From Actinomycetota bacterium (GTDB lineage: Bacteria > Actinomycetota > Actinomycetes > S36-B12 > UBA10799): a stretch of 64,000 nucleotides of DNA. How positions within the stretch are numbered: the stretch's first letter is position 1; each line of letters starts with the position of its first letter. Location of the stretch: NCBI GenBank assembly GCA_020636995.1, contig JACJWU010000001.1, positions 620,001 through 684,000 of the forward strand, in the 5' to 3' direction. Below, piece by piece: positions 34,901-42,472 of this stretch. Both the position numbers and the translations under genes were made by a program. Below the pieces are notes generated by a model. The model did no database searches. It was given only the letters and a program-made list of their open reading frames with translations, and had not been told where the DNA came from.

Positions 34901-37593
34901 TCCGCGAACAGTTCGGCGTCGAACGCGACGAGAACCTCCAACTACGCGACTTCCCCACCCTCACCCACGTGATCGGCTGGGTACGCGACAAGACCGGGGC
35001 CACACCCGTGACGATGGCCGGGGCGGCGACAGTCTCAGCACCCACCGCCGCGTCATCCACCGCTCCGAAGTTCGTGGGCGACTTCGCCGCCGTCGACGAA
35101 CTCCCCCGACGGGTCCCGCTGCCGGCGATGCGTCCGAGCCTGACCGCATGTGTCCCAACCGGCGTGGAACTCGGTGCGGGTTCGCGCATCCTCGTCGTGC
35201 TCGACGAGGGCGGCGTGGGCGCAGCCCTGGTCAAGAAGTTGGCCAAGCGCGGCGCCGAGATCCTGGCTGTCGAGGCAGCAACGGCCACGGACGAACTGCT
35301 GGCCCAGGTCGCCAAATGGAGCACCGAGCAGCCACTCACCGGTGTCTACTGGCTGGCTTCCCTGGACGACGAGGGCCCCCTGGGTGAGCTCGATCTCGAC
35401 AGTTGGCGTGAGGCCCTGCGCCGTCGTGTGGTCGCGCTGCACGCCCTGTTCCACCAGGTCATCGACGCCGAGCCCTTCCTCGTCACCGGCTCCCGGCTCG
35501 GCGGGTTCCATGGCCACGACGCGGACGGAGCGACCGCCCCGCTCGGGGGTGCCGTCGTCGGCTTCGCGAAGTCCTACAAGCGAGAGCGCCCCGACGTCCT
35601 GGTCAAGGCCGTGGACTTCCCCGCCAGCCGGAAGACAACCGCACTGGCGGACGTCCTTGTCGATGAGACGCTGGCCGACCCGGGGTGCGTCGAGATCGGA
35701 CGCGTCGACGACCAGCGCTGGGGCGTCGGTCTGGCCGAGGTACCCTTCCCGCCGGTCGACTCCCCAGAACCGGGCGCGATGGATCTTGGCACCGACTCGG
35801 TGTTCCTCATCACGGGCGCCGCCGGCAGCATCGTCTCGGCGATCACGGCGGACCTCGCGACACACTCCGGCGGCACGTTCCACCTGCTCGATCTGGCACC
35901 TGCACCGGACCCCGCAGATGCGGACCTGCAGCAATACCTCGCCGACCCGAACTCGCTCAAGACGACAATCGCCGAGCAGATCGCCGCCCGTGGCGAGAAG
36001 CCGACGCCAGTTCTGATCGAGAAGGAACTCGCCAGGTTCGAACGGCTGGCCTCGGCGCTGTCCGCGATCGACGCGGTCACCAGCGCAGGTGGCACGGTGC
36101 ACTACCACAGCGTCGATCTGCGCGACGGGGAGGCGGTGACCGCAGTCGTGGATCAGATCCGCGAGGCACATGGCCGGATCGATGTGCTTCTGCACGCAGG
36201 CGGCCTGGAGATCAGCAAGGGCCTGGCGAAGAAGGAGCGGGCAGAGTTCGAACTGGTCTTCGGGGTGAAGGCCGACGGCTGGTTCAACCTGATGAAGGCG
36301 GCCGGCGACATGCCGATCGGCGCCACCGTCGCGTTCAGCTCGGTGGCCGGACGGTTCGGCAACCCAGGGCAGACCGACTATGCGGCGGCCAACAACCTGC
36401 TGTGCAGCATTGCCAGCGGCATGCGGCGCACGCGCCCCGACACCCGCGCGATCGCGCTGGACTGGACGGCGTGGGCAGGCATCGGCATGGCCACGCGAGG
36501 CTCGATCCCGAAGATCATGGAGGCACTCGGTGTGCAGATGCTGCCACCCGAGGCGGGCATCGCCTGGATCCGCCGGGAGCTCACCAGCGGCCCCAACAGG
36601 GGCGAGGTCGTCGTCGCCGGCAGGCTCGGCAAGATGGCCGAGGAGCTCGACGCGGCACCGGGTGTGGACCCGGAGGCATTCACCGAGGCCTGCGCCCAGG
36701 CCGGCCCAATGGTCGGTCGGGTGGTCAGGGCCAGTGTGAACGACGGCCTGGTGGTCAGCACCACGTTGGACCCGAAGGAGCAGCCGTTCCTGAACGACCA
36801 CCGCGGTGACCGGGTCACCGCTCTGCTGCCTGCCGTGATGGGCATCGAGGGCATGGTGGAGACGGCACGGCTGCTGGTGCCGGACTGGGCCCTGGCTGCG
36901 GTCGAGGACGTGGACTTCCTGGCACCACTGAAGTTCTATCGGGACGAGCCACGCGCGCTGACGATCAGCGCCTTGCTCCACCCCGACGGCGAGGACCTGC
37001 TGGCCGAGTGCCGGGTCGAAGCCGAGCGTGAGTTGCCCGGATCGGACACCCCGACCCGGACCACACACTTCACCGGGCGGGTCCGGCTCGCCCGCACGCA
37101 GCCGGCAGCGCAGCAGGCGGACCCCCCGGTGCGTGAGGGCGCCGAGGTCACCTCCGATGACGTGTACGCGGCCTACTTCCACGGCCCCGCCTACCAGGTT
37201 GTCGACGTCGCGTGGCGCGACGGGGACCGCTCGGCGGCGCAGTTCGCCTCGGACCTGCCCGACAACCACGCTCCGAGCGATCAGCCGACGCAGGCCGCCC
37301 CTCGCCTGATCGAGCTGTGCTTCCAGGCCGCCGGGCTCTGGGAGATCGGTCGCGACGGGCGCATGGCCCTGCCCACCCACGTCACCCGTGCGGTCGTTCT
37401 GCCGGCGGCGCACGAGGCTGCTGAGGGTCCCCTGACGGTGACCGCGCAGCGGGGTTCGGACGGGTTCGACTGCACCGTCACCGACGGTTCGGGCTCGGTC
37501 CTGGTCCGGCTGGAGGGCTACCGCACCGTTGAACTCCCGCAGCCGCTGCCCGACGATCTGCAAGCACCCATCCGTGCGGTGATGGCGGACTGA
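28966..37593 (+). CDS. PUFA-synthase-like polyketide synthase, KS-AT-KS-ACP4-KR-DH
   Basis: A 2875-residue megasynthase. KS1 (about 1-460) has Cys216 (DAACASAL), His350 (EAHGTSTRVGD) and His390 (SNIGHLKAA). The AT (about 600-920) has FTGQGSQY at 609, Ser705 in GHSLGEYG and SHAFHT at 806, the last resembling malonyl-type ATs. A second, divergent KS (about 1015-1580) keeps Cys1265 (NAACASTT), His1412 (VSHETYTPARGG) and His1452 (TGHAMGAG). Four ACPs follow; each reads DLEADLGVDTVKQAE, with Thr1645, 1749, 1859 and 1969 where Ser normally carries phosphopantetheine. A KR (about 2130-2560) has ITGAAGS at 2281 and Tyr2472 in DYAAANN. A C-terminal hot-dog DH has His2612 in FLNDHRGDRV. This layout matches PfaA-type secondary-lipid synthases. 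AGGAGA precedes the ATG. The product is unknown. Confidence 0.9.
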   Translation: MAQPEPIAIVGISAIMPDAPTAEDFWSNIRGGRYSISDVPADRWDPALYYDADPYTAEDKTYSKIGGWVREFPWEPMAWRLPIPPSVAAHFDDGQKWSVSASRSALLDAGWPDWDVDSDRVGVILGSALGGDKYVRTTLRIAYPEFEQELAASPSFAALPAEVQSAIRSEARERFLSGLPTITEDTMPGELSNVMAGRVSALFNLRGPNFTSDAACASALAAMNAAVAGLQAHHYDACVSGGVDHNMSPGAFVRFCKIGALSATGTRPFDAGADGFVMGEGAALFVLKRLSDAEKAGDHVYAVILGIGGSSDGKGKGITAPNPIGQKLAVSRAWQNAGVDPSSIGMLEAHGTSTRVGDATELGALDEIFAAYGLTPGSIALGSVKSNIGHLKAAAGAAGMFKTVMSLNDKVLPPSLHFHDPNPNVDWASTPFRVNTELREWTHSGQDPRRAGVSAFGFGGTNFHIALEEYQPGRHKAPDAARTFAGADIGTATAAPVTHAAAPDAERKAPLRGAAVIGGRDEAEVVARLKSLSTEAAAGRTPAQVPPDSSLASAAIRVAIDFADAPDLAKKADKAVQAFSADNPAMWKLLRSQGVFVGRGPAPKVAFLFTGQGSQYVNMLAGLRDHEPIVRAVYDEADRIMTPLLGKPLSDFVFGDSADPEAVSRLEAQLMQTEITQPAVLTTDTALTHLMAAYGITPDLVMGHSLGEYGALVASGALSFDAALEAVSARGREMTHVSTDDNGAMAAVFGPLPDIERIVAEVDGYVVVANINSNTQAVVGGATSAVEAAVTAFQAAGMTAVRIPVSHAFHTQIVAPASEPLKVAMRRLQVRAPELPIVANVTGDFYPATADTETMLEILGRQIAEPVQFVKGLQTLYDAGARVFVEVGPKKALHGFVEEVLGSEHDDVLALFTNHPKLGDIASFNQALCGLYAAGLGLSPATPATVPAPAPAPAPAALAEPALAAAPTTPRIPMSNDRYEELGRLFAGVLEQGLRVYAGEPSSAAAGTSGQATVSSAPVAITGAALGLPGVDRVFDDENLAHILDGQQFIDVIPHRFREAIVDKRITRLVKKAGQDPVFETIEDEAGVIKLAGRGAPLDVVEEFGVEAARDAALDRTTRLALGAGFDALRDAGIPLVMRYRSTTLGTSLPDRWGLPESMRDDTGVIFASAFPGYGEFAADIEKYMTDRGRREQVLALEAVRARMTGSEPAAAEVDRRIAELRHLLEVERFEYDRRFIFRCLAMGHSQFAELIGARGPNTQINAACASTTQAVSLAEDWIRTGRCRRVIVVSADDVSSDVLLPWVGSGFLASGAAAIEDVASEVATPFDRRRHGMIVGMGAAAFVVESPQSAAERGLQPICEVLASVTANSAFHGTRLDVDHVGQVMESLITTAEARGIDRTQIAPQTVFVSHETYTPARGGSAAAEINALRRVFGDAASSIVITNTKGFTGHAMGAGIEDVVAIKALETGIVPPVPNYKEPDPELGTLNLSVGGAYPVNYALRLAAGFGSQIAMTLLRWTPMPDGRRRTPSELGYAYRIVDKAAWERWLADAAGRAGAVLEVDHRRLRIVDAGAPSAAPAAPSVPEAPAAPVPVPAAPEAPAAPSTPTADPLTAQVVGIVSEMTGYPPELLDVDLDLEADLGVDTVKQAEVFAAVREQFGVERDENLQLRDFPTLTHVIGWVRDKTGIAPVAAAPAAPEAPAAAAPAPTAAPADEVSDTVVAIVAEMTGYPAELLDLDLDLEADLGVDTVKQAEVFAAVREQFGVERDENLQLRDFPTLTHVIGWVRDKTGIAPVAATPAAPEAPAAAAPAASDAPAASDATSDEVTEAVVAIVAEMTGYPAELLDLDLDLEADLGVDTVKQAEVFAAVREQFGVERDENLQLRDFPTLTHVIGWVRDKTGIAPVAATPAAPEAPAAAAPAASDAPAASDATSDEVTEAVVAIVAEMTGYPAELLDLDLDLEADLGVDTVKQAEVFAAVREQFGVERDENLQLRDFPTLTHVIGWVRDKTGATPVTMAGAATVSAPTAASSTAPKFVGDFAAVDELPRRVPLPAMRPSLTACVPTGVELGAGSRILVVLDEGGVGAALVKKLAKRGAEILAVEAATATDELLAQVAKWSTEQPLTGVYWLASLDDEGPLGELDLDSWREALRRRVVALHALFHQVIDAEPFLVTGSRLGGFHGHDADGATAPLGGAVVGFAKSYKRERPDVLVKAVDFPASRKTTALADVLVDETLADPGCVEIGRVDDQRWGVGLAEVPFPPVDSPEPGAMDLGTDSVFLITGAAGSIVSAITADLATHSGGTFHLLDLAPAPDPADADLQQYLADPNSLKTTIAEQIAARGEKPTPVLIEKELARFERLASALSAIDAVTSAGGTVHYHSVDLRDGEAVTAVVDQIREAHGRIDVLLHAGGLEISKGLAKKERAEFELVFGVKADGWFNLMKAAGDMPIGATVAFSSVAGRFGNPGQTDYAAANNLLCSIASGMRRTRPDTRAIALDWTAWAGIGMATRGSIPKIMEALGVQMLPPEAGIAWIRRELTSGPNRGEVVVAGRLGKMAEELDAAPGVDPEAFTEACAQAGPMVGRVVRASVNDGLVVSTTLDPKEQPFLNDHRGDRVTALLPAVMGIEGMVETARLLVPDWALAAVEDVDFLAPLKFYRDEPRALTISALLHPDGEDLLAECRVEAERELPGSDTPTRTTHFTGRVRLARTQPAAQQADPPVREGAEVTSDDVYAAYFHGPAYQVVDVAWRDGDRSAAQFASDLPDNHAPSDQPTQAAPRLIELCFQAAGLWEIGRDGRMALPTHVTRAVVLPAAHEAAEGPLTVTAQRGSDGFDCTVTDGSGSVLVRLEGYRTVELPQPLPDDLQAPIRAVMAD
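34141..34937 (+). repeat. 330-bp exact tandem repeat of ACP domains
   Basis: By direct reading, 34141-34470 and 34471-34800 are identical, including the Ala/Pro linker. The identity continues into the fourth ACP up to 34937, where single-base differences begin. The first ACP (around 33800-34020) has the same protein sequence but clearly different codons. This points to recent duplication or gene conversion of ACPs 2-4. Confidence 0.9.
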
Positions 37594-37597
37594 CGAC

Positions 37598-40500
37598 ATG
37601 GGCGCACCGCGTGGAAGCAAGACGGCACCGGATGCCGAACGCAGGGATGTCGTGAAGGTCGAGGTCCCGGTGCAGGTCGGGGCATCGGGGCAGGCATGGG
37701 CACTGCCGGCCTGCCGCGCGGTCGCCGGCGCCGGCCTGGCGCAGGGTTCGCTCGTGGAGAGTCCCGCACTCGACGCCACCTCACGCGAGGTGGCATACCG
37801 GGCTGCCTGTGACGCCGCACTGAAGCTCGGTCCCGGCCGACACAACGTCGGACTGGAAGTGACGGTGGGCCCAACCCCGACGGCCACCCCCGACGCTCCG
37901 GCGGTACCTCTGGATGGGTGGTCACTGGCCGAGGAACTGCTGGCCGTCGATCTGACAGAACGTGAGGACGCCGAGCCCCCGGCGGCCTCGGGGCACGCCA
38001 TCGAGGCACGGCTGTCCGCAGCCGATGCCCCCGATGGTGCGCAGTTGCTGTACCTGCGACTTCCGCAGGGTCCGGGGGTCCACGTCGTCGAGAGTGCCGC
38101 TGTGGGTGGCGTCGTGGGGTCGGACGTGGTCCTGCGGATCGTCGCCCACGGCCATGACCGGGCGACTGCGCTAGCCCGACTGCATCGCGCCCTGTCCGAC
38201 TGCGCGGTCGTGGTCGCGGACAGTGCCACGAACCGCCCGGCGCTACTCGCCGCCGTGGCTGCCGAGATGGCCGGCTCACCGGTGCGACCGCGAGCGTCCG
38301 ATCCGGTTGCGGTCCTGGTATCGGCGGTGCGGGCCAGCGATTCGCAACGCGACACCCAGCGGGCGGCCTTCCACGCCCGCGCCGCACGTGGCCGCCCGGA
38401 ACCGGTGGACGCTGCTGGAGTATCAACCCACCTCGACTACGACGGCCAGCAGTACTCGCTGCACGTGTTCCAGACGGGGCCCCGCACGTACCGCATCGAC
38501 ACCGGGGACGCCTTGGCTGAGGTGGCCATCTCTAGGGTCAACGACTTCGAATGGACAGTCACAGCTGCGGGCCGAGATCGCCACGTGGTCATCACTTCGC
38601 ATGCGAACGGGTGCTTGCTCGAGCTCGACGGGATCGCCCACAGAGTGGACCGCGATGAGGGCACGGCGGTGCGCGCGCAGTGGCCCGGTCTCATCGTCTC
38701 AGTCGCCGTCACCCCCGGACAGGACGTGGCCGAGGGCGATCCACTCGTCGTCAGCGAGGCGATGAAGATGGAGTCCACGCTGCGTGCACCGTTCGCCGGA
38801 ACGATCACTTCCGTGGAGGTACTGCCCAACGAGCAGGTGCACTCCGGTGCTCCGCTGGTCCTGATCCGCCCGGAGTCCAACGGGCAGGCGCAGAGCACCC
38901 TCGGACGGACCAAGGGCTCGCGGGTCAGTTTCGACGGCATGGCGTTGCCCGAAACCTCGGGCCGCCCGCGGTTCGAGCGGGTTTACGACGCCCTGCGCGG
39001 CTATCTGCTGGGCTACGAGCTCGACCCCGCGGCACTGTCGGCCCTTCTGGACGAGCAGCATTCATTTGCGACCCGCACCAGCGCCGGCGATACGAGGCTG
39101 TTGACCGCCGAGGATGACTTCCTCGACCTCTTCGCCGACCTCGGTCTGCTCTGGCGGTCCGAACGGGACAGCGGTGCCCAGTCCGAGCAGGGCGTGACCA
39201 CGGCACGCGAGCAGATCCTCAGCTACATCCAGTGGCTGGACCCGGACCGGGCAGGTCTGCCGGCACAGATGCGTCGCCGCCTGGCGAAGGTCCTGGCGCA
39301 CTACGGCGTGACCGACCTGCGCCGCAACCCGGGCCTGGAGCAGGCCGTCGTCCTGCTGTTCGGATCCCAGGAGCGGCGTATGCAACTGGCCGGGGTCGTG
39401 ACGAGCATCCTCGAGCGACGCCTGCGTTACCGCGACCTCATCCTGCCGTTCGTCGACGACTCGACGCGGACCCGCTACGACCGCCTGACCGCATCGAGCC
39501 ATGACCACCTCGAGTACGTGGCCGACCTCGCCCGGGATGCCCGGTTCCGCTTCATCGACGAGCCGGTGGTGGAGGCAGGGCGCGCCCAGACGCAGGCCCG
39601 CATGGAGGCCCACCTCGACGCCCTCGCCGAGGACCCCAATCGCCCCGAGCGCGCTGAGCGCATCGCGGCCCTGGTGGAAGCCCCCCAGCCGATGCGCCAA
39701 CTGCTCTTGCGCCGCCGTATGGCGGGCGCCAGCAAGGGCCTGCAGGCCGCACTCCTGGAGATCCGCGCGCGGCGCTGGTACCGGACCCGCCCGCTGCGCG
39801 ACCTGCAGGTCGTGGAGGTCGACGGGATCCTGCTGTGTCACGCCGACTACGACTTCGAGGGGCGATCCATCCACCTGGTGATGGCTTCCACGCCGTTGCA
39901 GGACGTCCGCGCAGTGGGCAACGCTGTCGCCCAACACTTCGCGGACGTGGACCCAGGGCGCCACCCCATCGTCGACCTGATGACGTGGCGTGACGAGAGC
40001 CAGCCGAACGGCGACGACCTGTGCGCAGGAGTCGCCGACCTGGTCGGCACCTGGGACCTGGGCCGACCGATCTGGCGCCTCGACGTGACAGTCACCAGCA
40101 CCGCAGCCGACGTCGATCCGGAGATCCGGACCCAGTACTTCACGTTCCGGGCGGGCGAGGACGGCACTCTTGCCGAGGACCATTTCTACCGCAACCTGCA
40201 TCCGATGTTGGCCAAGCGTCTGGAACTGTGGCGCCTGGGGAACTTCGAACTGACCCGCCTGCCGTCGCTGGAGGATGTGTACCTGTTCCACGGCGTGGCT
40301 CACGACAACCCCAAGGACCATCGCCTGTTCGCCCTGGCCGAGGTCCGCGACATGACCGTCGTTCCCGATTCCTTCGGCGGCGCCCCCGGCTACCCGAACT
40401 TGTGGCGGATGGGGCTGCAAGCCATCATCGCCATGCGCCGTGCCCGGGCGACGTTCCCGGAGCGCGCCCGCCCACAGGCCAACAGGATCACCCTGTTCGT

Positions 40501-42466
40501 GCGGCCACCCTGGACGGTGCCCCGGGAACACTGGTCGGATCTGGCCGACATGATGATCCCGCTGGCCGGCGGCGCGGGCCTGGAGTTGGTGGTGCTTCGC
40601 ACATCGATCCCACAGCCCGACGGGACCCTGAAGCCCACCGTGCTCAATGTCGACGGCATCATCACCCGCGACGTCACGATCTCCGAGGAGCCCGTCCGCG
40701 ACGACATCGTGCGCCCGCTCACCAGCTACCGGCAGAAAGTTCTCACCGCGCAGCGGTTCGGCGTGCCCTACCCGTTCGAGATCCTTCGGATGTTCGCCCC
40801 ACAGCCCGGCATCGTGGGCAAGTTCCTTCCCGGTCACTTCGTGGAGCATGACCTCGACGAAACCGGCGAGACCCTGATCCCGGTCGAGCGGGAACCCGGC
40901 CTCAACAGTTCCAACCTGGTCGTCGGGCTGCTCACCACCTACACGGCGGCCTACCCGGAGGGCATGACCCGGGTGATCCTGCTGTCCGACCCGACACGCG
41001 GGTTGGGCAACCTCGCCGAGCCGGAGTGCCGCATCGTGAACGCGGCGCTTGCCCTGGCCGCCGACATGGGTGTGCCCGTGGAATGGTTCGCGGTCTCCTC
41101 CGGTGCGCTGATCTCGATGGAGTCCGGCACGGAGAACATGGACTGGATCGCACTGACGTTGCGCAGGATCATCGAGTTCACGCAAGGCGGCGGCGAGATC
41201 AACATCGTCGTGACGGGCATCAACGTCGGCGGCCAGCCCTACTGGAACGCTGAGGCCACAATGCTCATGCACACCCGCGGCATCCTCATCATGACCCCGG
41301 GCAGTTCGATGGTGCTCACCGGCAAGCAGGCGCTGGACTTCTCCGGTGGCGTGTCCGCCGACGACAACTTCGGCATCGGCGGCTACGAGCGGGTGATGGG
41401 CCCCAACGGCCAGGCGCAGTACTGGGCGCCGTCGCTGGCAGACGCTTGTGAGTTGCTGCTTCGCCACTACGAACACACCTATGTGATGCCCGGCGAGCGC
41501 TTCCCGCGCCGGGTCCAGTCGACCGACCGGCGCGCACGCGATGTGCGGACCTTCCCACACGCCGCGGTACCCGACTGCGACTTCACGGTCGTGGGCGACG
41601 TCTTCTCCGCCGAGCACAACCCGGAGCGCAAGAAGCCCTTCGACGTACGGTCGGTGATGCGGGCGGTGACCGATCAGGACAGCGAGCCCCTGGAGCGATG
41701 GGAACACTGGCGCGGCGGCGAGAACTCCGTGGTCTGGGATGCCCGCATCGGTGGGATGAGTGTCTGCCTGCTCGGTGTGGAATCGCGACCGATCGCGCGA
41801 CGAGGTTTCGTGTCCGCCGACGGACCGTTGTCATGGACGTCGGGCACGCTGTTCCCGCAAGCGTCACGCAAGACTGCGCGGGCGGTGACGGCCGCGAGTG
41901 GCAACCGACCACTGGTGGTGCTGGCGAACCTGTCGGGCTTCGACGGGTCACCGGAGTCGATGCGGCACTGGCAACTGGAGTACGGCGCGGAGATCGGGCG
42001 TGCCGTGACGAACTTCGAAGGCCCCATCGTGTTCGTTGTGATCTCGCGGTACCACGGTGGCGCGTTCGTCGTGTTCTCCAAGGCGCTGAACCCCCGCATG
42101 GAAGTCGCTGCCGTGGAGGGGTCGTACGCCTCGGTGATCGGGGGTGCCCCGGCCGCGGCGACCGTGTTCGCCCGGGAGGTGCGCGGACGTGTCAACGCCG
42201 ATCCCCGCGTGGCCGAGGCCAAGAAGTTGCTGGCCGAGTCATCCGGCGCCGAGGCGACCGAGCGGCGCGCCCGACTGGCGGAGATCACCGAACAGGTGCG
42301 CTCGGAGAAGCTCGGCGAGGCCGCAGCCGAGTTCGACGCAGTGCACACGATCGAGCGGGCTCTGGCGATGGGATCGGTGGACCGGATCATCTCCGCCGCG
42401 GAGTTGAGGCCCTACGTCATCGACGCACTCGAGCGGGGAATGGCCGAGGAACAGACGGACGCCTGA
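37598..42466 (+). CDS. fused acyl-CoA carboxylase with truncated biotin carboxylase domain
   Basis: A 1622-residue protein. Residues of about 20-230 resemble only the later part of a biotin carboxylase: VEVPVQVGASGQAWAL, LDATSREVAYRAACDAALKL, GHAIEARLSA and IVAHGHDRATALARLHRAL. The N-terminal fold, the ATP-grasp glycine loop and the MNTRLQVEHP catalytic stretch are missing or replaced. A BCCP domain has SEAMKMES with Lys390. A central region (about 450-1000) like that of fused carboxylases leads to two carboxyltransferase halves: FEILRMFAPQPGIVGKF, NLVVGLLTTYT, then ANLSGFDGSPESM, RYHGGAFVVFSK and EVAAVEGSYASVIGGAP. It starts four bases after the synthase stop, so it is coupled. It would supply the extender unit if a biotin carboxylase acts in trans. 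Confidence 0.85.
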   Translation: MGAPRGSKTAPDAERRDVVKVEVPVQVGASGQAWALPACRAVAGAGLAQGSLVESPALDATSREVAYRAACDAALKLGPGRHNVGLEVTVGPTPTATPDAPAVPLDGWSLAEELLAVDLTEREDAEPPAASGHAIEARLSAADAPDGAQLLYLRLPQGPGVHVVESAAVGGVVGSDVVLRIVAHGHDRATALARLHRALSDCAVVVADSATNRPALLAAVAAEMAGSPVRPRASDPVAVLVSAVRASDSQRDTQRAAFHARAARGRPEPVDAAGVSTHLDYDGQQYSLHVFQTGPRTYRIDTGDALAEVAISRVNDFEWTVTAAGRDRHVVITSHANGCLLELDGIAHRVDRDEGTAVRAQWPGLIVSVAVTPGQDVAEGDPLVVSEAMKMESTLRAPFAGTITSVEVLPNEQVHSGAPLVLIRPESNGQAQSTLGRTKGSRVSFDGMALPETSGRPRFERVYDALRGYLLGYELDPAALSALLDEQHSFATRTSAGDTRLLTAEDDFLDLFADLGLLWRSERDSGAQSEQGVTTAREQILSYIQWLDPDRAGLPAQMRRRLAKVLAHYGVTDLRRNPGLEQAVVLLFGSQERRMQLAGVVTSILERRLRYRDLILPFVDDSTRTRYDRLTASSHDHLEYVADLARDARFRFIDEPVVEAGRAQTQARMEAHLDALAEDPNRPERAERIAALVEAPQPMRQLLLRRRMAGASKGLQAALLEIRARRWYRTRPLRDLQVVEVDGILLCHADYDFEGRSIHLVMASTPLQDVRAVGNAVAQHFADVDPGRHPIVDLMTWRDESQPNGDDLCAGVADLVGTWDLGRPIWRLDVTVTSTAADVDPEIRTQYFTFRAGEDGTLAEDHFYRNLHPMLAKRLELWRLGNFELTRLPSLEDVYLFHGVAHDNPKDHRLFALAEVRDMTVVPDSFGGAPGYPNLWRMGLQAIIAMRRARATFPERARPQANRITLFVRPPWTVPREHWSDLADMMIPLAGGAGLELVVLRTSIPQPDGTLKPTVLNVDGIITRDVTISEEPVRDDIVRPLTSYRQKVLTAQRFGVPYPFEILRMFAPQPGIVGKFLPGHFVEHDLDETGETLIPVEREPGLNSSNLVVGLLTTYTAAYPEGMTRVILLSDPTRGLGNLAEPECRIVNAALALAADMGVPVEWFAVSSGALISMESGTENMDWIALTLRRIIEFTQGGGEINIVVTGINVGGQPYWNAEATMLMHTRGILIMTPGSSMVLTGKQALDFSGGVSADDNFGIGGYERVMGPNGQAQYWAPSLADACELLLRHYEHTYVMPGERFPRRVQSTDRRARDVRTFPHAAVPDCDFTVVGDVFSAEHNPERKKPFDVRSVMRAVTDQDSEPLERWEHWRGGENSVVWDARIGGMSVCLLGVESRPIARRGFVSADGPLSWTSGTLFPQASRKTARAVTAASGNRPLVVLANLSGFDGSPESMRHWQLEYGAEIGRAVTNFEGPIVFVVISRYHGGAFVVFSKALNPRMEVAAVEGSYASVIGGAPAAATVFAREVRGRVNADPRVAEAKKLLAESSGAEATERRARLAEITEQVRSEKLGEAAAEFDAVHTIERALAMGSVDRIISAAELRPYVIDALERGMAEEQTDA

Positions 42467-42472
42467 CACGGA

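Noticed and set aside
33801..34990. CRISPR-like or minisatellite array at the 330-bp repeats
   Set aside because: The repeat is coding and matches the ACP domain length with linkers; there are no spacers or cas genes.
35053..41707. Very long open frames on the minus strand (35053-38355 and 39062-41707) opposite the megasynthase and carboxylase genes
   Set aside because: They are by-products of GC-rich third codon positions: no recognisable domains, low-complexity composition and no ribosome-binding sites, while the plus-strand genes carry clear motifs throughout.
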